A DNA stretch of 64,000 nt from Persicaria tinctoria (Eukaryota > Streptophyta > Magnoliopsida > Caryophyllales > Polygonaceae). How positions within the stretch are numbered: position 1 is the stretch's first letter; the number at the start of each line of letters is the position of its first letter. The translations under genes were made by a program, and so were the position numbers. Of this stretch, positions 21,880 through 34,456 are shown piece by piece. The notes beneath the pieces were generated by a model. The model made no database searches, was not told where the DNA came from, and saw nothing but the letters and a program-made list of their open reading frames with translations. The stretch spans positions 33,300,467 through 33,364,466 of the forward strand of contig JBANSL010000004.1 of assembly GCA_037127255.1 (NCBI GenBank), given 5' to 3'.

Positions 21880-24010
21880 TAAGATGAATTGGTTTTTTCC
21901 TTTTGGTGACATCAATGTATATTTGATTAGCATTTTTGTGTTTTCCTTGTCCTAATGTTTTGCTTTGGTGACACTATTTTTATATTGGTGACAGTTAACC
22001 CCATAAAAAAATGTAAAAACAAAGTTGTCATCAAACTGTGGTTATATATTTTTTTTGTGGTGACACCACTAATAACACTTTCCCTTCTCTTAGGTTTTTC
22101 CTTTGGTGACAGTTGTGTTGACACTGTTTTTATAGTGGTGACACCAACGATTACATTTTTTTTTTATATTGTGGTGACAATACTAATAATTACATTTTTC
22201 TTTGTCCTAGGTTTTTGCGTTGGTGACAGTATTTGTTTTGCTTAGATTTAGCCTCTCTAGGATTTGTGTTTCCCTTGTCCTAGGGCTTTCCTTTGGTGAC
22301 AGTTGTGATTACACTGTTTTTACCTTTGGTGATACCACTAAGAACACTTGACCATTCTTTCACTTGGTACACTGGTGGTGACATTACTTTTTACACTTGT
22401 GGTGACACTGTTTTTATGTTGGTGACACCACAATTAACACTTGGCCACCTTTTTTTTTTCCCTAGGGTTTTCTTTTGATGACGGTAATGATTTTGCTTAG
22501 CATTAATCCCTCTAGGGTTTGTGTTTCCCTTTTCAATGTGTTATCCTTTGGTGACAGAAGTTGTTACATTTTTTTTATTGTGATGACACCACTAATAACA
22601 CTTTCTTTTGTCCTAGTTTTTTTTCTTTGATGACAGTTGCGATGACACTATTTTTTTGGCGATGACACGACTAATAACACTTTTCCTTGTCCTAGAGTTT
22701 TGTTTGGTGACACCACTAAAAACACTTGGCAATTCTTTCACCGGGTGGTGACAATACTTGGTACACTTGTGGTGACACTATTGGACCATTCTTTTCCTTG
22801 TCTTAGGGTTTATATTATTTGATGACAATAGTGGTGACACGCGTATTTGAACTTTGTGATGATATATACTGAACACCACATGCTCTTTTGCTTAGCATTA
22901 GCCCCTCTAGGGTTTGTGCTTCTCTTGTCCTCGAGTTTTCCTTTGGTGACAGCATTGGTGACACTGTTTTTACTTGGTGACATGACTAATAACATTTGAC
23001 CATTGTTTCTCTTGGTACACTGGTGGTGACAACACTTCGTACACTCGTGGTGACACTGTTTTTGTGTTGGTGACATCACTATTAACACACTTAATCATTC
23101 GTCTCTTAATACAGTACTGTTTTCTTTTGGTGACAGTAGTGGATACATTTTTTTATTGTGGTGAGTGGTGACACTACTAATAACATTTTCCTTTGTCCTA
23201 GAGTTTCCTTTAGTGACAATAGTGATTACATTTATTTATTTATTTTTATTATGGTGACACTGCTAATAACATTTTACCTTGTTCTAGGATTTTTTTTCTT
23301 TTGGTGACAGCAATGATTTTTTTTTTAATTGTGGTGACACTGCTTATAACACTTTCCCTTGTCCTAGGTGATCTTTTTTCTTGAGTTTTTTTTCCCAAAA
23401 TCTGACAAGACTCTATTAGCCCGGGCGTGTATTTTTTGGGTCCGGACCCTATTATCACATTAAGCTGATGCCCGGACCCTATTTGCTCCATATCCGGGCT
23501 ATATTATTGAAAACGCTCGGGCTAAAAAGCCTATTTTCTACTAGTGTTTCCTTCGGTGACAACAGTGGTGACTGGTGAGTTTGGTGACACTATTTTTCCT
23601 TGGTTACACTACTAATAACACTTGACCATTTTTTTCCTTGCTACACTAGTGGTGACACCACTTTGTACATTTGTGGTGAGATTTTTTTTTATGGTGGTGA
23701 CACCACCAAATTTTCTTTTGGTTAGCATTAGCCTCTATAATGTTTTTTCTCCTTGTATCCTAGGATTTTCAATTCATTTGGTGATAGAAGTTGTTTCACT
23801 ATTTTTGTAGTGGTGACACTACTAATAACATTTTGGAAGTTATTGAATATGTTGATGAAAAAATGTCACAAAAAAAAATTACAAATAAAGTTGGCAACAA
23901 CAAAAAAGAGTTGTCACTATATATTTTTTTTAATTATGATGACACTGTCAATAACACTCTCACTTATTTAGGATTGTTTGGTTGGTGACATTAGTGATTT
24001 TGCTAATGGT
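21880..24010. repeat. 2-kb array of degenerate GGTGACA-containing repeats
   Basis: Phrases such as GGTGACACCACTAATAACA, CTTGTCCTAGGGTTTTCC and TTTGGTGACAGT recur dozens of times at about 40-120 bp spacing. A larger loose unit includes GCATTAGCCCCTCTAGGG. It is interrupted by a CACTA terminus (about 23391-23546). All ORFs here are low-complexity Val/Thr/Phe strings read from the repeat and are not genes. Confidence 0.75.
23391..23546 (-). mobile_element. Terminal fragment of a CACTA transposon
   Basis: Read on the minus strand it begins CACTAGTAGAAAATAGGC, a typical CACTA-family terminus, followed by GC-rich words (GCCCGAGCG, CCCGGAT, GTCCGGGC). The GGTGACA array is interrupted exactly here. 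No opposite CACTA end was found, so the left limit is approximate. Confidence 0.55.
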
Positions 24011-24371
24011 TCCAATTAATAGGGTTGTAAATGGGTTCCAATTAATAAGAACCAATTAATAAGAACATTTATACAACATTTGATGACAGTAGAAAAATCA
24101 AGGCTAATTCATGCGCCGACTCTTGCCAATGACTTGACTCGGTGAGTCGCGAGTTCATTCGGCCGAATTTGCCGAGTCAACTCTGTCATCCTACCTTGGT
24201 CAAGCCGTGTTTGGAGCCTTCAATGGTGGTTTCCCCCTTTTCAAAAGCAAATCAGCACGTTAATTTCAACAAGAAAGTTATCAAAATTATATTTTCGAAT
24301 TCAAAGGTACACTCAATTTGGGACTTCATATTCGTTACTGTAAAAAAATAATCAAATAAGAACCTACAGGC

Positions 24372-24730
24372 AGGGGCGGAGGGAGGGGGGCATGAGGTGG
24401 CTCGAGCCCCCTGGGTCGGAGGAAAAACGTAAAAAAAAATTAAAAATATGTATTTTTTTGGTAATTTTTGATAATTTAAGGGTTAAAACAAGTTAATTTG
24501 AAAGAAAAATAAGTAATGTGGTTAGCTTAGTTGGTAAGGGGTGGGAATTTGAATGATTTGGTGTTGAGTTCGAATCCCCATTGCTTCATTTATTGGATTT
24601 TTCTCCCTTTTAAATTTTTTAACTTAAAATGACTATTAAAATCATACATCCTGCCAACAGGCTACAACAACAATAAACCAACAGCAGCAATGGATATATA
24701 TATATATATATATATATAACAATTATGGCA
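24372..24730 (+). mobile_element. Truncated hAT-type element
   Basis: It starts CAGGGGCGGAGGGAGG, the form common to a large group of plant hAT termini, followed by GCTCGAGCCCCC. A complementary GTGAGCCCCC appears near 24761, but the outermost CGCCCCTG end is missing. The interior is AT-rich and carries a tRNA-like segment and a TA microsatellite (24693-24718). Confidence 0.5.
24515..24590 (+). repeat. tRNA-like pseudogene or SINE head
   Basis: TAGCTTAGTTGG fits the polymerase III A-box and GTTCGAATCC fits the B-box at tRNA-like spacing. The flanking GTAATG and CATTGC could pair as an acceptor stem with one G-T pair. The T-stem has mismatches and no clear anticodon arm was found, so this is not called a functional tRNA. 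Confidence 0.4.
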
Positions 24731-25112
24731 TAAGTCCGACAAAATATAATTACATGTTGTGTGAGCCCCCTTTTTCTTCTTCAAAAACAAAACGGGTTTG
24801 TCTCCGTTGTTACCTTGGAAAGAGACCTTGGCTTCAGAACAAGGGAGACTGATCTCCTGAACAATGAAGATTGCTCCGTCTTGAAGGGGACTGGAGGACT
24901 GCCATGGTTGCTCGGCTGTACGGAGACCGCCGCGGAGGAAGGAGCGGCTGTAAGGAGGCCGCCATGGTTGATTTCTGTTGAAACCTGGATTTGGGGATGA
25001 AACGCAGGGCTTGAAAGGAAGGAAGGCAAAGGTAAGGGTAAAAATGTCATATTAGGACATTTTGCAAAATACATTATAAAAATGGACATTCCCTTATGAA
25101 AAGGGACACTTA

Positions 25113-25573
25113 GAGCAACCCCAACAGTATCTCTAAAATAAAGAAAAGTGGAAAATTTAGAGAAAAATGAGTGTTTTTTGCCCCAACAGCTTTTGTATAT
25201 CAATCTGCAAAATAGAGAAATTTGGAGAGAGACTACATTTTGCTCTATATTTGTAGCAAGACAAACACACTCTAAACTTTAATTGCTTTGGGAGATAGAG
25301 GAAAAAATTAATGCTCCACCATCTCTTTTGTGGTAGGATGCACCATTTTTGGGAGAGAGAGTGGAAAACATTAATTGTTTTGGGAGAGAGAGAGGGGGAA
25401 AACATTAATTGCTTTGGGAGAGAGGGAAGAAATTTGTATTTATTATATTATATAATTAATGTAGAAATCTGTATAATAGATAAGCTGTTGGAGTTTGAGG
25501 GTAAATTTTTTAGAGATTTTGATATTTTGATCTCTATTTTAGAGAATTTTTACAAAACCTGTTGGGCTTGCTC
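25113..25573. mobile_element. Tourist-type PIF/Harbinger MITE (461 bp)
   Basis: The ends GAGCAACCCCAACAG and, on the other strand, GAGCAAGCCCAACAG form an inverted repeat. It is flanked by TTA on both sides (25110-25112 and 25574-25576), the preferred PIF/Harbinger target. The similarity extends inward as TCTCTAAAATA on each arm. There is no coding capacity. Confidence 0.82.
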
Positions 25574-25576
25574 TTA

Positions 25577-25805
<229 letters not shown>

Positions 25806-25991
25806 GATCAAATGGGAACACCTCTTAAGATAGGAACATAAGAACGGATTTGGATCGTCGATTTAGATGAAATGGATGGTCAAGATTTATCCTAAATTAA
25901 CCAATTTTTTAAAATAAAAATTACGGGGCCACTTCAAATCTATTCTCATCTCACTTTGTAGCGCGTGACGTGAGGCATGAGATAAAAAAAA

Positions 25992-27232
25992 GAGGGATTT
26001 TGTTCAAATGGACCTTTAAGCATATTTGGTTAGCTAGATAGGCCCATTAATTGTTTTTTTAGCATGCTAAGCCTTCTTAAATGGTCAACGTTTACCGTTG
26101 ACCGGTCAACCCAGTTTGATGCCAACTTTTTTTTTTTTTTTTGATGCCAACTCTTTTTTTTTTTCATATTTTACCGTTTTGATGTCAAAATTTTATGGTG
26201 ACAATTTTATATAATTGATGGCATAAGAACTTAAAACGTGGAATCAGAATATTGTCACCTTATTGTCACTTTTCTAATGAAATGATTGGATGACTCTTTT
26301 TTAATGCCACTTTTTTAAAACATTGATGACATTTTTTGTGATGTTATATTTTACCGTTTTGATGCCAAAATTTTATTACATTTTATTTTCACTCTGATGC
26401 CACTTTTCTAATTAAATTATTGGATGACACTTTTTTTAAACTTTGATGACATTTTTTGTTTACTCTAATGTCACGTTGACCATTGATGCTATTTTGAAAA
26501 ATTTGTATCACATTAAAGAAAAAAATGTCATCAAAAATACTACTTTTGAAAAAATATCATCAAAAATAATGGCATTGATGACATTTTTTGTGATGTCATA
26601 TTTTACCGTTTTGATGCCAAAATTTTATTACATTTTATTTTCACTCTGATGCCACTTTTCTAATTAAATTATTGGATGACACTTTTTTTAAACTTTGATG
26701 ACATTTTTTGTTTACTCTAATGTCACGTTGACCATTGATGCCATTTTGAAAATTTTGTATCACATTAAAGAAAAAAATGTCATCAAAAATACTACTTTTG
26801 AAAAAATATCATCAAAAATAATGGCATCACGGTAAAAAAAATATTATCAAAAAATTGACATAAAAAAAAAGTGGCATCAGTCGTTAACAGCAAAAAAAAA
26901 TGGCATCAATGATCAACGTGACATTACTGTAAAAAAAAAAGTGTCATCAAGGTTTAAAAAAAGTGACATTAAAAAAGTGACATCCAATTATTTCATTAGA
27001 AAAGTGGCATCAAAGTGAAAATAAAATATAGTAAAATTTTGGCATCAAAACGGTAAAATATGACATCACTAAATAATTAAAAAAAAAAGTTGGCATCAAA
27101 ATGGGTTGGTCAACGTTGACCATTGACCAACCCATCCTATTGGAAAAGGGTCTAGGGCAAAACTAATTAAATTGATTTAGGGGCTAAATGACTAATTGAA
27201 TATTCAAAAAAGGTCCTCTACCAAAATCACCC
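25992..27232. mobile_element. Palindromic Mutator-like element (1241 bp)
   Basis: The left end GAGGGATTTTG and right end (other strand) GGGTGATTTTG start arms that are complementary for several hundred bases. These include GTCAACGTT/GTTGACC blocks and GATGCCAAC runs in opposite orientation on each side. A 9-bp flanking repeat TAAAAAAAA / TAAAAAAAT (25983-25991 and 27233-27241, 8 of 9 matching) suits Mutator-like insertion, though an A-run is weak evidence. No ORF of note. Confidence 0.55.
26321..26824. repeat. 252-bp tandem duplication
   Basis: The unit starting CATTGATGACATTTTTTGTG occurs at 26321 and again at 26573, nearly identical, within the left arm of the palindromic element. The few differences include GATGTTATA versus GATGTCATA. 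Confidence 0.85.
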
Positions 27233-27359
27233 TAAAAAAATTCACATTCTTTTTTTTTTTCTTCTATTTGTAACTGGCAGCAGGTGGGTTTGATTTATTT
27301 TTTTTTGTTTAATTTTTTCATTTCTAACTTGATTATTAATAAACATGTAAACAATCACC

Positions 27360-28330
27360 CTACATCTTATATTCGAATAATTTCTACAGAGTATAATTTA
27401 ACCGAATAATCTATAAAATTTAATTGAATAATATATCAAATTTAACCGGATAATCATTTTGTTAAATACGAATAATCTATCAATTTTTTTTGTGAATTTT
27501 AGATTTATTCTTAATAGGGTAAATAATAGTCCTATATCTACAAATAATCATTTCTGATTCAACAAATAATGATTCTCGATTCACCGAATAATGTAATGTT
27601 CCACCACATTTCAAATTGAATAAATGCGTGGTACGTGTTGTGATTTGCGGGCTCATTAAATAATTTCAATTTTTGATTTAAAAAAAATTAAAATGGTTTC
27701 CATTAATGGAATGATAAGAGATTACAACTAAATATTTTTGGCGAAAAAAAACCCATTATCGGTTGTGTTTAAAATAAATGAACCCGTAAAAAATTGTTCT
27801 TTTACAAATGAATAATCTTTTAATTTCACCGAATAATTTATAATTTTATTAATTATTATTTTAAAATCTCCAATACTAATAAATATGTAAACAATTATCC
27901 TCTTATATATGAATAATCTCTATAATTGAACAGAATAATCTCTCAAATTTAATTGAGAAATGATTATTAATTTATAGATAATTGTTTTAATTTTTCTCTT
28001 GTATATGAATATTCTTTGTGATTTCACCGAATAATATACAATTTTATTAATTATTCTTTTAACCTCTCTAAAACTAATAGACCCGTACACAACCATCGTT
28101 TTATATATATGCGAATAATCTTTCTAATTTAACTGAATAATCTCTCTAATTTACCCGAATAATCTATCAAATTTAAAAAAAGAATATATGAAGTTTAACC
28201 GAATAATCTATCAAATTTAATCGAATAATCACCCTAAATACGTATAATTTTTCTAATTTAAATGAATAATGTAATTTCACCTCAATTATCACAATTATCT
28301 TATTAAATAATGTAACAAAAAAAAATTCAA
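27360..28330. repeat. Degenerate CGAATAATC repeats
   Basis: CCGAATAATCTATCAAATTTAA and close variants recur about every 30-60 bases across this AT-rich stretch, between the palindromic insertion and the right end of the host element. No ORF with family features. Confidence 0.65.
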
Positions 28331-28611
28331 AAAACCCCTCCATGCACTGTAGCACTGGGTTGGTTTAATGCAATTGGGTGCGTTTTTACTTATGAAAAAA
28401 GAAAAAGAAGCAACCCTCCTTGGATCCGTGTGGCGTGTGCACTGTACGCACTTAGAGGGAAAAGTGCGTGTGTTTCACTGGTGGGTCCCACGCCAATTAA
28501 CGGAAAATATATTAAAATGGTTAATATGATCCGTTGGATTTTAATCATTTTAGGATCCGGATGTGTTCCTAGGTTCTCACTTTAAGGGGTGTTCTCACAT
28601 GAGCCACCCCC

Positions 28612-28825
28612 TATATATATATATATATTAAAAAAGACGTGCAGGTTTGTAGTGAGCTAATTAATTAAAAAATCGTGCTAATTAATTAAAAATGGCTGCA
28701 CGTTGGAATGGACGTGCGTTTAAGAAGAAGGATTTGCGGTGTATCTCTCTCTCTCTCTATATATATATATGGAATCAAAATATAATTAACAAGATGAGTG
28801 AGAAAAATTGTAAAATTATGTAGAA
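28612..28825. repeat. Microsatellites and AT-rich spacer
   Basis: A TA run (28612-28629) and a TC/TA compound run (about 28746-28770) flank a segment in which GCTAATTAATTAAAAA occurs twice. There is nothing coding. Confidence 0.7.
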
Positions 28826-29501
28826 TTGTATTGTTCATCATCTCTCCCTCCTGGAGGCTGGAGCAAGAGGCGTCGGCTTGCAGAGCCTTACCGGTTTGAA
28901 ATGTGGCTTCATCTTCCGTCTGGCTTGAAGATTCAAAGTGTAGCAGTGCCTTTTTCTTTAGCTTTCGATCTTGATGAATCGGACGAATTTCTCAATGCTC
29001 ATGGTTTCGGGGTTCTCCTTCTTCATAGATGTCGAACCCTATATCTCAAATTCGAAGGTTTGTAGTTTGAATTAGACATAAAGGCTCACAAATTTGAAAT
29101 TCTATCCTATCTACTACAGCCATTACTTAATTTGACATATAATTTATGCGTTAAGAGAGGTTTATAGTGTAGGGATTTTTTTTTGTTATTATTCATTGTT
29201 TTCACCTCGACCCACAAACGGACCTCTGAATTTTCGCATTCCCCTGTTAGAGCACTTGCAAGTGGTAGAACCACAACCTAAGTCGCTTATGGTGATGTCA
29301 ATCGAGCCAGTAGAAGGGTGCAATGACGGAGCTCAAACTCTCTACTACAGTGAACTGTACGAACTTATTGGTGATCTTTGGGTCATTTCAATATCAATCC
29401 CTCCATCCTCATCCTCTCTTCCTCCCGTCACCTTGCAATTTCGAGCCGAGTTGAAGAGAGAGCCCGGGTCAATTTGCACAAATATGAATGTAAGCGCCTA
29501 A
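28826..29501 (+). CDS. Two short unrecognised ORFs, possible gene remnant
   Basis: A 79-residue ORF (28826-29065) and a 101-residue ORF (29196-29501) follow each other on the plus strand in DNA with more balanced composition than its surroundings. The first contains a hydrophobic stretch around FSLAFDLDESDEFLNAHGF. The second is acidic and Ser/Pro-rich toward its end. The gap between them is AT-rich and could be an intron, but I could not place convincing splice sites. I do not recognise either translation. They could be exons of a decayed host gene or chance ORFs. Confidence 0.25.
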
Positions 29502-30454
29502 TTGCTCCAGCCTCCAAAAGGTAAATGATGAAATTTCAACAATGAGTTCCTCTAATTTTACAATGTTTGTCCAACTTTTTGTTAATTATATTTTTAGTTC
29601 AAATTAATTTTTCATTTGTCATTCTAAGCATTGTATCAATATTAATTTAATAGCTTATAGTTTGTATATGAATTTATAGTTTTTATAGTTCGTATTACTT
29701 TTGGTTCACCACTGATAGTTTGTGTTATTTTTAGTCATTATATATATATAGGGGATGATTCCATTGTAAACACACCTTATGATGTAAATTGTGAACAAAT
29801 TGATTATTTATACGTAACAACATAGTTACTCGTCTAATGTAATGTAATTATTAGTATGTATTAACATTCTTTTTATATAAAAATTATTCGTTTATTGCAA
29901 CATGATCATTTGTATGTGTTATGTACGAATATTCATGTTGTTTTAGATGAATATTGTTCTTCAAATTTTCCCTTAAATCTCAATCGTTGATTTATTTGAT
30001 CCAAAGCTCTAGATTTGTTCAGAAATTATACTGTAAGAGGTAATCACAAATGATTTGTCTGTTCAACAAACGAATGTGTGTGTGTGTTTGTGTGTGAAAT
30101 TTGTTATCTTCAAACTATCAAGAAAAAAAGGAAGTTGAAAGATTTGGTATTGGTTTTTTAAAATAAAACTCAATTTGATATTCTTCTTAAACCTAATTAA
30201 TTTGTTATATAGGCTAGGGTTCAAGTGGGAAACAAAGAAGTAATATGATTGGTGAAAAGGAATCTGATTTTTTCTTTAAAAAAACCCATGCACCCTACTC
30301 CCTTTCCATAATCAACTCTTTTTTTTCCCTTTTTTACCATCTTCCCACACTCGATCTCAATCAATCGATCATCATCTATTCATCTCTCTTAAAAAATCAG
30401 AACACTGATCAAGAAAACCGATCCCTCCAAATCTGATCGATCCACACTTTTTCC
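29502..30454. other. AT-rich intergenic stretch
   Basis: No gene is seen. TATATATATAGGGGATGATTC at about 29739 resembles the left end of the TA-flanked elements nearby. A GT microsatellite lies around 30076-30096. The last 150 bases (30300-30454) are pyrimidine-rich and could be the 5' leader of the following pseudogene. Confidence 0.5.
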
Positions 30455-30897
30455 ATGAACATATCCAGTTTACTGAGCCGCCTGAGGTCCACCGTCAACA
30501 AGGTTCGTTTCCTCCTCCACAAACTCAAACTCAACCTCACCTCCCTCCTCCACTCCACCACCCCCATCCTCTATCATCGTGAGCTCCCTCCGACACCTCG
30601 TCACAACTTCAACGATCGCATACTCTCCGGTGGCTTGATCAATATCATCTGAGATGATCACGATGGTGCCCCCTCGCCAGGACCTAGCCCCGAGCGCGTG
30701 GTCCACTAGAAGGCGAGCTTGTCGGAGTCATCTCCTAGAGGGGTTTCCAAGGAGAAATTGATGCAAAAGCGAAGACATTTATAATGAATTTCTACAGGCA
30801 GCTGAGATATAAGAAACAAGTGTCGTTGAAGATCAAGTACTTGAGAGGTTTCAGCTCGAGTTCTTCCTCTAATTCTATATTTCCTCTTTTTCAATTA
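30455..30897 (+). pseudogene. DUF761-type small plant protein, broken
   Basis: From the ATG at 30455 the frame reads MNISSLLSRLRSTVNKVRFLL, an N-terminus resembling small plant DUF761 (cotton-fibre-like) proteins. It hits TGA at 30650-30652 and then TAG in the same frame. About 100 bases later, one frame over, a C-terminal DUF761-like helix appears from about 30757 (AKTFIMNFYRQLRYKKQVSL), followed by a Ser run. Intact relatives keep both parts in one frame, so two stops plus a frameshift mark this as a pseudogene unless the assembly is wrong. The biochemical role of DUF761 proteins is not established. The family assignment is from memory of the motif pattern. Confidence 0.5.
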
Positions 30898-30959
30898 ATC
30901 TCTTTGCTACCTCTCCTAGTTAAAGGTCAAAGGGAGTCTTGATTGGTGTTTTGATTCCG

Positions 30960-31043
30960 AGCTACATCTTGTTAACTTCATGAACTACATGTTATACAAG
31001 TCATGAACCACCTCTTGTTAATATATCATAAACCACATGTTGA
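30960..31043. repeat. AACCACATGTTG-type repeats, left half of a split array
   Basis: CATGAACTACATGTTATACAAG, CATGAACCACCTCTTGTTAATA and ATAAACCACATGTTGAACC match the units at 51940-52690. The Athila-like element is inserted between them. Confidence 0.65.
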
Positions 31044-31048
31044 ACCAT
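31044..31048. repeat. Target-site duplication ACCAT
   Basis: ACCAT precedes the element at 31044-31048 and recurs at 51826-51830 directly after it, confirming that the two LTRs at 31049 and 49589 belong to one insertion. Confidence 0.9.
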
Positions 31049-33286
31049 TGTTGTTGCAGGAGTAAATCGAGTATTGAAATAGATATCAAATAAAGTTCAG
31101 ACTGACTTCCCTGTCTCAGCAAATAAATACAAGACTTCCTCCCGTTGTAGTAAGAGAATAGTCAGGATCGAATCCACGAGGAAGTACGTCAGCAGTTCTC
31201 AGGTAGCTATCAGATTCTCACAACAGCAACAGAAAAGCACAAAAACACAGAAAGGAAAGAAATAAATAACCCGGCAAGGGCAAAGAATAAAAGCAAAGAA
31301 CAAGTAAAACAGAAGCAAAGCAACACACTGGTCGATCTCGACGACAGCTACTCGAGATAGACAAAGGTGGTCGACAACAGTAACTCAGAAAACGAAAACA
31401 AAGCAGAAAGTCGTACTCGATCTCGACCACAAGCTTGTCGAGATCGACAAGGGTTGCTCGACACAGAGTACAGAAAGTGAAAATTGACAAAGACAGAATA
31501 AAGCCAACTCGACCTAGACCAGCCCAACTCGAGATCGACAAGAGGTAACTCGATCTCGACGAAGCTTCGTCTATGTCGACAAGAACAGAAATTTAAACTT
31601 TGCAAATTCGAACATAGAACTCAGAATTTCGGTGAAATAAATCAATATATTAAAAGACCTCCAAGGCCAGGGTTTCAACACCACAACGATAACCATGCAA
31701 AACAACACATAAAGGCATAAAAGATCATGCTTTCCATCAAATAACTTTCGTTATTAACAAATAGGCATATAGAGGCTCTCGCATGAACCCTAATTGTTAC
31801 TAACCCTTTTTCACATAATTAATCCAAGTTGCATTAAGATCACTTTCGCTTCAATAACACAAACAAGGATCACCTTCAACTCTCGCAAAAGAATCATGCT
31901 CATAGGGATAGAAGATGAATCACACAAAAGATCTGACCTTTATCGCATCGCCTCACATGACCACCGTCGGGCTCACCCCAGCCCCAGAAGTGGGTGGACT
32001 ACTCACGCCTCATTGCAATCGCAGACATTGATTGATGAAAGAAACTGAATTGCATAAACTAAATTCAAAGCCTTTACAATCTTGGCAATCAACTTTCGCT
32101 GTAAGCCAAAACCCTAAAAACCTTAGAACTCCTAAACTTTTCTGAATGGAACTAACTAATTGTGTCTTGAATTTTTTCTGAACTGAGCCCCCTAGGGCCT
32201 TATTTATAGCCTTCATTCCCTAGCTAATCTAGGAAAGAAGATATCTATCTATATCTAAAAGGCTTAAAAGATAAATAGATGACATAATGGAATTAAATCA
32301 ACTAGGAAAAAGATAATTCTAAATAGGGTAGTATGTCTTTATGTTGATAGATCTTGTCTCCTTTGATAGAACTTGATGTAATAGGATAGAATCTTCCGCC
32401 TTCGCGCCCAAGGAATTCCAATTCTACTCGGACAGGCCACATCGAGAAGATTCTGGAACGCGGTCTAGTCGACCTCGAGTTGGCCTTGTCGACCTCGAGT
32501 AAGATGGCTCGGCTCGGCTTGACTCTGCTCGATGTGGCTCGGAGTTGGCTCACTGGTGCTCGTCGATCTCGACCAGTCGTAGTCGATCTCGACAAGGGTG
32601 GCTCTGTCGACTAGCCTCCTCGGGTGGGTGTGCTTGACTGGCCTGGACATGCTCGGACATGTCTCAAGGTCTTCGTCGACCTCGACAAGAGTTCGTTGAG
32701 ATCGAGTTGGGTCTTCTTCCGCTTCCGCGAGCTGGCTCTTCCGCTGGCAGCGAGTGGTTTCTTCCGCGGCAGCGAGGTCCCTTTTCCGCTGCAGCGAGTC
32801 AAGCCGGTGGCAGCGAGTGCTCCTGGTCGTCCTCGGCTTCGTCCTCGGACAGCTTCTCCTCGTCGACTCCGGACGTGGGCGTCTGGGCTTCGTCGACCTC
32901 GACAAGTGCTCCTCGAGGTCGAGTAGGGTCTGGAGCTCGGGTTGTCTGGCTCTCGATCAGGCCTGGTCGACCAAGCTGGTGCTCGGACATGGTGGTCTAT
33001 GTCGAGTAGGGCCTACTCGAGATCGAGTAGCCTCGTCTCTTAGACTTGTTCCGCTGCTTTGACCTTGGACTTCTGTAGTGTTTTTCCGAGCTTTTCCGAC
33101 CTTCTGTAGAATTGCTGTAAAGCGCCTCGATTTCTGTGAATTAAACAGAAACTGGTGTAGATTCCATAATTTGGCAAATAAACATAAACTACATAGATTC
33201 TGTACTATTTAAACCCAAATGAATGCAGTGTATACAGAAATCGATATAAAAGTTACTGTAAAACATGGCAGATTCAGCTCACAACA
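31049..33286 (-). repeat. 3' LTR of Athila-like element (2238 bp)
   Basis: It is nearly identical to 49589-51825; I counted about 28 substitutions, mostly transitions, and one 1-base indel (roughly 1.3%). It carries about 20 copies of the TCGA-NN-TCGA motif in two clusters (31330-31580 and 32460-33030). The many overlapping ORFs in 32300-33060 are repeats of this motif in different frames and are not separate genes. Confidence 0.92.
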
Positions 33287-33325
33287 AACACCCCATACTT
33301 AAGCTTGCTTGTCCTCAAGCAATAC
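33287..33325 (-). other. Polypurine tract and 3' signature of Athila-like element
   Basis: Read on the minus strand, CTTGAGGACAAGCAAGC is followed by TTAAGTATGGGGTGT, directly against the LTR. A GAGGACAAGCAA...AAGTATGGGG sequence next to the 3' LTR is characteristic of Athila/Tat-type plant gypsy elements. Confidence 0.8.
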
Positions 33326-34420
33326 TTTTTCTTGTCATTCAGGGGAAGAATTCAAAACTCTCAACATCTTAGATTCATTCTCATATAACCCTGCAATCAA
33401 TTACCATCCTCGAAAAGGTACTTATGTCACAGATTCATGCATGTGCAAATATGTAAAAGCAACATCTACTCACAAAAGGAGGGTTATGTATAAAACAATA
33501 TAAGTGACAAAGCATTGATAATCAAGAAGACTTTAATTAAGCTCATGAAGGAGTAGATTGGTAAAAGGCTAAAGATGGGCAATATTCGGCAATGTGGTGC
33601 TTTTGATCCGGGGAAATGGATCACTTTCAAACTTTTGAGTTTCATTCCACATTCTTTCTTCATTTGATTTATCACCTTTCATATTGCTTTTCTCAATAAT
33701 AATGCTTTTACCTCTCTGACCTCAGCACTGCCTTCTCGCGAGTCGCAAACATGGGTGTCATGAATGGCCCCGGATACTTAGTGCTTTGGACTCCTCACAA
33801 TGTGTCCCATCTCTCCAAACTATTATCTTAGAGAGCAGGGTCAATCTACCTTTATCTCCTGAGGTGATTGGATTTTCTTTCACTCATTAAATTTTCCATA
33901 TATTTCAAACAATTTCCCGCCAAACTTCAATAATAACAACAACACAACAACCATATAATAATCTCCATAATATTACATCATTCTCAACATAATCCCCGGA
34001 TAAGGTAAAGAATGGAAAATATTTAGATCATGTGGAGCAATATTTGAAATAAGGCATACTATGGCTTTTGTGATGCATAAGCATAGGTATGGCTAGGATT
34101 ATAAACATATGAGCATTATATGGAAATATAAAGTCCTCCATCATCTTATCATGCAATATGTCAAAAGCAACTTCAAATTTTACCTCCTTTCATGGTTTTC
34201 AATAAATAATGCACTTCATTGTGACTTCCCTTTACTAGGCAATTTCATGCTATATCTCTAATGAATCTAATTTTGCATCGTCGAGTTCCATAAAGCTTCC
34301 ATGACATTATTTCAAAATTTTCAATGGGGGTCATTTTTCAAAACTTTGGAAAACATGCATATAAGCATATAAATCAAATAATGCATTCCAAAATAGCCAT
34401 GTAGCAATTCAAAGAAATAA

Positions 34421-34456
<36 letters not shown>

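Larger units (their letters stand above)
21136..25111. mobile_element. Putative Mutator-like element with about 100-bp diverged TIRs
   Basis: The left flank (21136-21250) carries AAATGTCCACTTTTG, TGAAATGTCCTAA and TTTACCCTTAC in that order. Read on the other strand, the right flank (25020-25111) carries AATGTCCATTTTT, CAAAATGTCCTAA and TTTACCCTTAC in the same order. Such long, diverged inverted termini are typical of plant Mutator-like elements. No target duplication could be confirmed, because the right edge is disturbed by the MITE at 25113. The interior has no transposase but holds GC-richer segments next to each end that could be captured gene pieces. Confidence 0.4.

Noticed and set aside
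24515..24590. A functional tRNA gene
   Set aside because: A- and B-box are good, but the T-stem has mismatches and no convincing anticodon arm was found; listed only as tRNA-like.
32465..33062. Six overlapping ORFs of 60-146 residues (duplicated at 51004-51601)
   Set aside because: They are frame-by-frame readings of the TCGA-word clusters in the Athila-like LTR.
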